Shown: in pieces, positions 53,210-60,657 of the stretch
How positions within the stretch are numbered: position 1 is the first letter of the stretch
Layout: each line of letters begins with the position of its first letter
DNA from: Linderina pennispora
Taxonomy: Eukaryota > Kickxellomycota > Kickxellomycetes > Kickxellales > Kickxellaceae
Reading direction: 5' to 3'
Length of the DNA: 64,000 nt
NCBI RefSeq assembly: GCF_002104995.1
Contig: NW_024468260.1
Coordinates: forward strand, 124,001-188,000
Made by a program: the position numbers and the translations under genes
Notes under the pieces: model-generated
The model's database searches: none
What the model saw: the letters and a program-made list of their open reading frames with translations, nothing else
What the model was told of the DNA's origin: nothing

Positions 53210-55891
53210 ATGTCGACACTTGAAGCAAGCAGCCTTTTGCCTTTTGATGGCTGGCAAAAACCCCCATGCCTCTCTCGGCAGCTAGCCACGCACCAGAACC
53301 TGGTAAGCGCGGTGCGCGGCAGTGGCGATGGCGTGACAAAGCGGGTCACGCGAACGCGCACAGTCAGCGACACACAGTGGAGCCGGGCGCGACGGCCGCG
53401 TGGGCAGCGCACCAGCATCGACGGACAGCACTGCGACTTGGACTACCGCACGCTTCTAGATGCGGAGCGGTTCATGGATGACACGGTGATATACAGGTCG
53501 CGGCGTCAGTACGTGTTGGCGCGTGGGCACAGGTGTGTGAAGATGACACTGACGCGGAGACGTTCTCACCCAGGCCATGTTGGCGCGCCGTCGTTGCCTA
53601 CATCGCCACTGACATCTGATATCGATGGTGTGCACAGTGATCTGGAGGATCTCATCGCGCTGACAGACATGATGCCGGTTGAGAGCAGCGAGGCTGCGGC
53701 AGCCGAGGACTCTGAGGGCAAAAACACAGGCCGAGCCAAAGACTCTCCTGGAAACGCTGATTCCAGCAAAAGCAGCAATGACAGCAAGGAAAGCAATGAT
53801 AGCAAGGACAAGAAGCCCAAGGGCCAGCGCGGCAAAGACAGTGGGCCAACAGAAGATGCAGAGGAGAATGCAGCGGAGGACTCGGGCAATAGCGAAGAAG
53901 AGAAAGACGAAGGCGACGATGAGGAGGAGGACGATGAGGAGGACGAGGATGATGGGGTGGTGAGGTGCGTGTGTGGAGAGCGCAATGACGGCGAGCTGAT
54001 GATTCAGTGTGAGATCTGCCAGGTTTGGCAACACACGCTGTGCATGGGTATCCGCGACGAGAAGCACATCCCAGACAAATACTACTGCGAAAAGTGCCGG
54101 CCCGAAGACCACCCGTACATCAACTCGCGGCCACGCACAATCGTTCTTGCTGAAGCCAGTTCGATCGGTGCCACCACTATGATGCGCCGGTCTGCTGTTA
54201 TGGCTGTGGCCAAAATGACCGCCCGTGAGGAGTACCGCGCAGCGGCAGCGGCAGCAGCTATTGCAGCGTCGGTGGCAGCAGCAGCTTCGTCGGGCGGCAG
54301 ATCGGGCGGCAGCCGGCGAGGATCAAAAAAGCAGGCAGTCAAGTTGGAAACCGGTCAGACTACACCATCATCGAATGGCCGATCTACGCAGCCTGCCAAG
54401 AAGGGCCGGCGCAATCGTCGGCAAACGCGTGACCCTGACGAAGAGAGCGAGGGAGAGTACGATGCAAATTCTGGATCCAACAGCACCTCTGACAAGTCTT
54501 CTGGTAAGAACAGCAAAGGAGCTGCTAAGCGCACCGGCGGCGAATCTGCGAGTCGCGGAAAGCGGCGCAGGACCGGCGGAGCTGCATCCAAAGAAAATTC
54601 AAACAGCGGCAGCGGAAACGAGGAGGATGAAGGCAGATCCCCAGTCAACGACTCGTCTACTCAGCTGCCTGTACTGGACACCAAGATGCAGCGGATTGCT
54701 AAACAGACAGGCCGCGGCCGATCAGCATCGTCGGTGGTCAAGAGCAGCAGCAAATCACTTGCTGCTGGTTCACCGCGGCGAGGAAACAGGCTGGCAGGCA
54801 TTCCGAATGGCATCGAAGAGGAGGGGGATGAGGGCGAGAAGAAACGAGTCCAGAGCATGCCGGGGTCGCCTCGGTCTCCTTCTCCGTCGCTGCAGTCGCT
54901 ACTGCTGGAGAACGGCCCGGCAGGCAAGGGCGGACTGATGGTCGAGATTGGTGATGCGTCTGATGGCGGTCAGTCGACGAGGACCGATAAATCGAACAAG
55001 CGTAAGCGCAATGGTCGCAGTGGGGCTGTTGGGCGGGGCGGCAAGCACCAGCGGTTGACGCAGTCGGCGTCGAATTCCCCGTACATTTCTCAAGGGCCTA
55101 GTTTTGGCGACTCGGTATTTGGGGCCGATCAGCGCCAGGGATCGCGGCATGTCAGTCCTAGGGGCACCCCGGCAGGCATTGCCGAAGGTGATGATGAGTA
55201 TGAAAATGGCGGCCAGGGTAGCATCGGCGATGGTGCAGAAACTGCAGGCAAGGACGAGGAGCACGCGCACCACCGACAACCAAAGCACAATTTCCCACCG
55301 ATCGAGATGGAAGACGTTGATGGCAACACTATCACAGTGCCGTCCAACATGCTGAACTCGCACGGCCAGCCGATATACTCGTCGGTTACGCCTGAAACCA
55401 TGTGCAAGATCCGGTATCCGCACAACCGTGCCAGCCTGCATGAGCTTAACCGTCGCGCGAAGCAGCTGCTGGATTGGCTGGGCAAGGCACAGTCTGAATA
55501 CGAGCAAGAGCGCCTGACATGGCTCCGACCATTGCATTCGGGGGATGATGAGCAGCAGCAGGAGGAGGATATCGAGCAAGATACAAAGCCCGAGGGCGAC
55601 TCGTCATCGATTCTCCCTCGTCAGCAGCAGCAGCAGCAGCTTGATCGCCGTCCGTCACAGGCGCTCTCAGAGGCACCCACGTCGCCAATCAACCCCAGCG
55701 ACTGGCCTACCGACGACCCTGAGCTGCCACGCGAATTCCCTGCCGACGACGAGCCCTTGATGGAGACCGAAGCAGCGGCACCGGCAAATGAGGGAAAGCC
55801 AGCAGATCCCAGCAGGCCGAGACCCACGCTTTCGATCATGGAGGACCTGGTCTGGCGGCTGATTCGGTTCCAGGAAACGTACGCGATTTGA
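53210..55891 (+). CDS. PHD-finger protein, probable Cti6-type subunit of Rpd3L histone deacetylase
   Basis: An intact 893-residue protein. An acidic, Lys/Ser/Glu-rich region (about 155-248) precedes one C4HC3 PHD finger at residues about 249-300: VRCVCGERNDGELMIQCEIC, WQHTLCMG, then YYCEKCRPEDHPY. The CVCG/MIQCE/WQH/CMGI/YYCE.CRP pattern is that of Cti6, the Rpd3L subunit that binds H3K4me3. A long Ser/Lys/Gly-rich linker with basic clusters follows. Near residues 700-780 is a conserved-looking block (MCKIRYPHNRASLHELNRRA) that matches the position of the Cti6 C-terminal homology. Length is well above yeast Cti6 (506). Its 3' end converges on SND2, 45 bp apart. Confidence 0.8.
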   Translation: MSTLEASSLLPFDGWQKPPCLSRQLATHQNLVSAVRGSGDGVTKRVTRTRTVSDTQWSRARRPRGQRTSIDGQHCDLDYRTLLDAERFMDDTVIYRSRRQYVLARGHRCVKMTLTRRRSHPGHVGAPSLPTSPLTSDIDGVHSDLEDLIALTDMMPVESSEAAAAEDSEGKNTGRAKDSPGNADSSKSSNDSKESNDSKDKKPKGQRGKDSGPTEDAEENAAEDSGNSEEEKDEGDDEEEDDEEDEDDGVVRCVCGERNDGELMIQCEICQVWQHTLCMGIRDEKHIPDKYYCEKCRPEDHPYINSRPRTIVLAEASSIGATTMMRRSAVMAVAKMTAREEYRAAAAAAAIAASVAAAASSGGRSGGSRRGSKKQAVKLETGQTTPSSNGRSTQPAKKGRRNRRQTRDPDEESEGEYDANSGSNSTSDKSSGKNSKGAAKRTGGESASRGKRRRTGGAASKENSNSGSGNEEDEGRSPVNDSSTQLPVLDTKMQRIAKQTGRGRSASSVVKSSSKSLAAGSPRRGNRLAGIPNGIEEEGDEGEKKRVQSMPGSPRSPSPSLQSLLLENGPAGKGGLMVEIGDASDGGQSTRTDKSNKRKRNGRSGAVGRGGKHQRLTQSASNSPYISQGPSFGDSVFGADQRQGSRHVSPRGTPAGIAEGDDEYENGGQGSIGDGAETAGKDEEHAHHRQPKHNFPPIEMEDVDGNTITVPSNMLNSHGQPIYSSVTPETMCKIRYPHNRASLHELNRRAKQLLDWLGKAQSEYEQERLTWLRPLHSGDDEQQQEEDIEQDTKPEGDSSSILPRQQQQQQLDRRPSQALSEAPTSPINPSDWPTDDPELPREFPADDEPLMETEAAAPANEGKPADPSRPRPTLSIMEDLVWRLIRFQETYAI

Positions 55892-55936
55892 CTTCAATAT
55901 ATTCTTTGTCGGCAAAAAGGCACTGAGACGTTTACT

Positions 55937-56542
55937 TTAGCGCATGTACTTTACGCGGTTCTTCTTGCGCTCCTTCTTCTCTCGCCGCTTGCGCTCCTGC
56001 TCAGTCTCATCCTCCTTTGAGGCCGCACCGTCGCCCTTGGGCAGCAGGAAATCGCGCACGTACGGGCCAAACACCACAGCTGCGTAGGCCGGAATCACCA
56101 TGTACAGGCCCCACGCCCACTTTGTGGCCAGGCTGAGCACATGCGTGGCCCACGAGATGTAGATAAAGTCAAAAATGTACGAGACCAGGCCGGGCTGGCC
56201 CAGGTCCGTGCCGGCGTCCATCAAAACACCACTGGCGTCATACCGCGGCCGCGAGACCTGGTACAGGTTCACGTACAGGAACGACTCGAGCGCCAGCGAC
56301 AAAAAGTACATAATGCTTTCAGTCCAGTTGATGCTGCTGTACTGGAAAAAGAACCGCACTACGATGTAAAGACCGTTTACCAGCAGGTATACCTTGTCCA
56401 TTTTGGCCATCCGCGCTGCATTCTCTTGCACAATTCGCTTCTGCGACTGGTTCGCCTACAGGGGTTGGAAGCGCCAGGCGGAGTTCCTTCAGCTAAGCTG
56501 CTGCCAACGGGGCGGATAGTGTTTAGCCAGACAACGTACCAT
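55937..56542 (-). CDS. SND2: SRP-independent targeting protein Snd2/TMEM208, ATG-only first exon
   Basis: A 173-residue ER membrane protein of the SND pathway, which targets tail- and centrally-anchored proteins. Exon 1 is just the ATG at 56540-56542, followed at once by an 84-bp intron (56456-56539, gtacgt...ctgtag). Exon 2 begins ANQSQKRIVQENAARMAKMD, which matches the start of the family. Then come membrane segments VYLLVNGLYIVVRFFFQYS, SIMYFLSLALESFLYVNLY, DFIYISWATHVLSL and WGLYMVIPAYAAVVFGPYV, and a Lys/Arg/Glu-rich cytosolic tail ending NRVKYMR. The spliced N-terminus fits SND2 better than an internal Met start. Confidence 0.87.
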
Positions 56543-56985
56543 TTCTTCGGGTCGTTCTCTGAATGAGCAGGTTCCTCAAGAGTATAAAGGTGAGAAGGTG
56601 ATCTGAAGCAAAGGAAAAGTGGGTTTTGATTGTACTGTGCACCGCCATGGTAGCAGGAACGGAAAGCAGTTCTTGCCAATATCTTGAGGTCACGTGCCGA
56701 ACAGATTGGTTGGATCTCATCTGTCAGCCTAGAGGCTCATTTGCCTGCTGCACTCCGGCGTAGGAGCTAGGCGAGGGTGGTGTTGGCCACATCGGTAGAT
56801 GGCGTGCTACCTGTGCATGGCAGGACCTGTGCATGGCAGGGCTCGGTGGTTGGGCTTTTTCATGTATTGGAATGGGTAGTTTGGAAAGAGAAAAACATAA
56901 AATCACATTTTCAGCACGTATCTCAGGACGACCAGACAAGATCCACCATGTGTCCTATCACCAGGAGAAAAGGCGCTTCGTTTGT
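56543..56985. other. intergenic
   Basis: A 443-bp spacer between SND2 (start) and NDUFA8 (stop), both on the minus strand. No gene supported; a direct repeat of tgtgcatggcagg occurs at about 56812-56839. Confidence 0.45.
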
Positions 56986-57438
56986 TTACTTGGTCAACGG
57001 GATCCGCTCGTGGATCTGGGGCTTGTTTGCAGGCGCATCCGGGATGTTCTTCTTCCATCCCAGGGCCTTGAACAGGCACGCGTTGTACTCCTTCTCAGGC
57101 GCACGGCACTTGTTGAACGACTGGTTCTTGTTGTCCAGGCACTGCCAGTGGGTGCGGAACTCGGTCGCGCAGTTGGCCTGGATCTTCTCCAGCACGTCAA
57201 TGGCACAGCGCGTCACCTTGCGGCCCTCCGCCAGGCAGTGCTTCGGGTCACGGTCCTCGTTTTTGCACAGCATGAAGTCCTCGTTGTACTCTTGGCATAC
57301 GCTGCCAATGAAGAAGGACGCTGACTTTAGCGGCGCCCCGCTGCTGCCGACCTCATCGACATGCGGCAAATCGGCAGGCGGTGGTGTCGGGTCGACCCAA
57401 TCCTCACTCTTGAAATGTTTGTAGCCCGGAATCGCCAT
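56986..57438 (-). CDS. NDUFA8: complex I subunit NDUFA8 (quadruple CX9C)
   Basis: An intact 150-residue accessory subunit of NADH:ubiquinone oxidoreductase located in the intermembrane space. Four CX9C motifs are exact: CQEYNEDFMLC, CLAEGRKVTRC, CATEFRTHWQC and CRAPEKEYNAC. These form two CHCH hairpins that are oxidised by the Mia40/Erv1 relay during import. There is no presequence, as expected for Mia40 substrates. Length agrees with animal NDUFA8 (about 170) and fungal homologues. Its presence shows the organism retains respiratory complex I, ruling out Saccharomycetaceae and Schizosaccharomyces. Confidence 0.93.
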   Translation of the reverse strand: MAIPGYKHFKSEDWVDPTPPPADLPHVDEVGSSGAPLKSASFFIGSVCQEYNEDFMLCKNEDRDPKHCLAEGRKVTRCAIDVLEKIQANCATEFRTHWQCLDNKNQSFNKCRAPEKEYNACLFKALGWKKNIPDAPANKPQIHERIPLTK

Positions 57439-57875
57439 CGCTTAACAGAATAATAGACTGAGCTGTGTGGAATTACGAGGAGGGATTTGGAAGGAAGAAG
57501 GTGAGGAAATGAGATTTCGAGGGCTGTCAACTGCTAAAGGCTGGCAGCGCAATTGTGCCCTTCCCCAAGGCTTATCTTTTTGTCACCGCAAGATGGTCTA
57601 CTAGTGCTGATCTGCCCCTGCGCCGCGTTATTTGATCTGGAGATCACGATTGCTGGTTGGCATTTTCAGACAACAGACGCGAATCTGCAGAGTTTCTTTG
57701 CTCTCCTGCCTATACTTTCTAGTTTTTTTTTTTTTTTTTTTTCGCGTCATTTGCTAGACACCTTTTAACATTCGCACTGCATTTATATGCTCGCTTAAAA
57801 ACACCCCTTTCCCTTCTTTCTTTCGTTCCTACTCTTGTCTATTACTCGGGCTTTTGTTGTCTAAAGGCTACGCAC
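57439..57875. other. intergenic, divergent promoter with poly(dT)
   Basis: Divergent spacer between NDUFA8 and the proline-rich gene. It holds a 20-nt T tract at 57723-57742, then tttatatg at about 57782 as a possible TATA element for the plus-strand gene. Confidence 0.5.
57723..57742. repeat. poly(dA:dT) tract, 20 bp
   Basis: Twenty T in a row about 135 bp upstream of the ATG at 57876, the same position and coding-strand polarity as the tract upstream of GIR2. Confidence 0.6.
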
Positions 57876-59404
57876 ATGTACGACCAGACACCAGACAGCC
57901 AGCGGTCCTCGCTGTTTTCAGCCCTGTATGGAATATACGAGCGTGCGTGCTTGTCTGCAGAGCGCGAGTCAAGGCGGCTGTTCGGGTCCCATCCAGCCAC
58001 TACACACCGGAGGGCATCGTATTCTAGCAAAGAGCGCAGCAGACTTAGTGGGCGCCGTACACGCTCCCACAGACACGCATCGCACCAAAGCGACCTCCCC
58101 GAGTCGCCGATGGCTGTAAGTGTTGCTTTTTTGTTGCAGGCTATGGCTATTGTGGAGCTCGGTTTGATGGTGCGAGATTGCTGACCCCTGTCTTTGATTA
58201 TTTTCCTTAGGCTGGGACAGTACAGCGCACGGACAACTCGGGGCTATATCAGGCTGTAAGAAGCAAGCGGCGCAAGATGAGCAGTGGATATGCAGGGGCG
58301 TCATGGCTCCATCTGAACGACAGCGACACAACACTGTCACCTATAGTTGTCAGTGACGATGAAAACGACTGTGGCATTGGCGCGTTGGGTGAGATGGCCT
58401 CGTCGCCGACGGTTTCTGGAACAAACCGGAGGCGCGAGAGCACTTTGGTTGAACTGGAGCCGGAGGACAGTCCGCAGTGGACCCCGCCGCAAATGGACCT
58501 GAGGCACCTGGAGCGGTTTTCTGAGCATGGCATGGGCGTGCTAGAGCTAGTATCAATGCCTCCGCCGCCAGCTCCGCCACCACCACCACAGCCCCAGTTT
58601 ACAGCACCGGAAGCGGATGCACCGGCGACAAGAGAGTCTTGCCGTGAGTCGCTGGTAGCGAAGCAGACCCAGACATCTGCGGCAGTGTCTGAGCACGGCA
58701 GCGTTCGCAGCCAGCATGCAGGCAGGACAATAGCTGATTCGGCAGCTGTGGAGCAGGCGCGGCTGGAAAATGTCGAACGCGAGCTGCGCAGACTGAAAAG
58801 GATCATTGCTGCCCTGCTTCCCAATGGGCTGAACGAGGAGGATTTGCAGTCGGTATATGGCGGTATTGAGCAGCCCGAGCGTACGTCGGACGATATTATC
58901 TCTCGGCTCGTCAAAGCGCGGTTTGGGGGAGCTGTGGATCCGCAGCCACCACACCGCACTCCACTGCCGATGCAGCGGCAGTACTCGTTCCCATCGGCGA
59001 TGCTGCCGCCGTCACCAAAGTCCAGCGACTCGGCGAAGGCAGGCAGCGGAGCGCTTTCGTCACCGCCGCCCTCTGCGCGTGCAGCGGAGTGGCCGGGTAG
59101 TGGAGACTATTGCATTGCTTCGAGCAGGCGGCATTTGGATTTCTTGTCAAGGAGCCCGTCGGTATCGTCGGCCGGGCCGCAGCGTAGAGCCTCGGGCACA
59201 GTTCAGCGGAGGGCCCGGCAGACGCAGTACCGCAAGCCATCGTCCATCGGACTGAAGCCGGCGGCTTCATTGGAGGACCATCCTGAGGCACCCCACAAGG
59301 ACCCGACGTTCATGGCCAAGCTGCTGGATGAAATGAAGACTCACAAGCTTCGCAGCGTCGAGAAGCCAAAAGACATGAGGGGCTATAGATACCGGCGGAT
59401 ATGA
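57876..59404 (+). CDS. proline-rich protein with possible WH2-like C-terminal motif, two exons
   Basis: Exon 1 (57876-58115) ends in SPMA; a 95-bp intron (58116-58210, gtaagt...ccttag, with ctgac branch) keeps phase 0 into AGTVQRTDNSGLYQAVRSKR. The spliced protein has 477 residues. Features in order: an Arg/Ser-rich N-terminus, a polyproline stretch (MPPPPAPPPPPQPQF), a predicted coiled coil at about residues 255-285 (LENVERELRRLKRIIAALLP), a Ser/Arg-rich region, and a C-terminal FMAKLLDEMKTHKLRSVE that resembles the WH2 actin-binding consensus. Polyproline plus WH2 would suggest an actin-linked protein, but the WH2 match is weak and I do not assign a family. Confidence 0.65.
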
Positions 59405-59485
59405 CGCCCTAGCATACGCTACTCTTGTTTGGCAGTCTGACTAGAGTCGCATTAATGTAAAGACAAAGTTGTTGGTTCTACATGC

Positions 59486-60307
59486 TTAAACGAGTGCTGG
59501 CATTTTGTGGATGCCGCTGGGAGGCCGGTACTGGCCACAGATGGACGGTTTCGGTGCCGATCCCTTATATGCGTTGCAAATGTCACGGATAAAGTCGGTT
59601 GGGCGATACCCGCCTGGGCACGAATACCACCCGCCGTCCTCAACGCACCGCAGGCTGCCGTCAATATACACAGTAGCGCTTGTCTTGACACCAGCAAACA
59701 CGGCAGCCTCCACCGACTGCTTGAACAGGGCCAGCCCCTCGCCCTGCGTCGTACAAGCCAAGAACGCCGCCGTATCCAATCCCGCGCTGCTGGCGCACTT
59801 TAGCGACAAATCGGCGTCCCTGCCAATATCGCTAAAGTGATTGTTGAGACAGGTCAGAAAGCGCCAGAATGACGGCAGGTCGGGCTTATGCTTCAGCGCG
59901 CAGAGCTCCTCGATGTTGCCCTGACACTCGGCGTCGCCGTGCATACACGTCGCACCAAACGTCGCATTGGGGTTGAGCTCCGCAATGAAGTTCAGCTGCA
60001 CGTCCATGATGGAGTACACTGCGGGCACGACGCTGCCGAAGACCTCTTCGACCTTGAGCGCATCGGGACACCGGGACATCACGAAAAGCTCAACTTGCAC
60101 CTTGTCGCTCCCCCACAGCGATGGGACTGACTGGGGCGGGTGTGCTGGGGGCGGTGTGCTGGTGCCGGGGAGTAGGGCCCAGGTTAGAGCGCCAAGACCC
60201 GCTAGAAGCAGAGCGAGCCAAAAGACGGCCCGTCTGTGCAGTGGCTTTGGCGCCGAGTCATTGCCAGGAGCTCGATGGTCCTGGGTAAGCAAGTAGTCGG
60301 TCTCCAT
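59486..60307 (-). CDS. GILT-like thiol reductase family protein, type II membrane
   Basis: An intact 273-residue protein. The ATG at 60307 starts METDYLLTQDHRAPG; a single membrane helix follows at about residues 27-47 (AVFWLALLLAGLGALTWALL), so the C-terminal domain is luminal or extracellular. The domain has VQVELFVMSRCPDALKVEEV and the GILT signature CMHGDAECQGNIEELC, with further conserved cysteines and CPGGYRPTDF. GILT enzymes reduce disulfides in lysosomes using CxxC. Here the second Cys is Ala (CPDA), a form seen in other GILT-family members, so reductase activity may be altered. It converges on the proline-rich gene. Confidence 0.85.
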   Translation of the reverse strand: METDYLLTQDHRAPGNDSAPKPLHRRAVFWLALLLAGLGALTWALLPGTSTPPPAHPPQSVPSLWGSDKVQVELFVMSRCPDALKVEEVFGSVVPAVYSIMDVQLNFIAELNPNATFGATCMHGDAECQGNIEELCALKHKPDLPSFWRFLTCLNNHFSDIGRDADLSLKCASSAGLDTAAFLACTTQGEGLALFKQSVEAAVFAGVKTSATVYIDGSLRCVEDGGWYSCPGGYRPTDFIRDICNAYKGSAPKPSICGQYRPPSGIHKMPALV

Positions 60308-60657
60308 CGGACGGTACCCGAGGCAAGAAAGCAGATAATAGTGATGAATAGACGAGCTCTGGAGAATGAAGAAAACAGAGGAGAAAAAAAGCCGAGACAC
60401 GGCTAGTGTCGTGTGTGCGCGGAGTGATCCCTTTTCGATGCCCAGCATCCTTGCTATCGATGAAGTCAGCTACTGCGGCTTTTTAATCACAAAGCTGCAT
60501 CACCAGGGCGACCCATTCGAAAGAGGCAATTGTCATCGCAAGCACGCCACACATAGCAAGAATGGTGAATAGTTGGGATTAGAAAAGAAAAAGAGAGATA
60601 AGTGCGATAAAAACGAACGGTTCAGATACAAAAAAGCGACGAGGTACTGAGGCGTGC
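60308..60657. other. intergenic
   Basis: A 350-bp spacer between two minus-strand genes; no gene supported. Confidence 0.45.
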
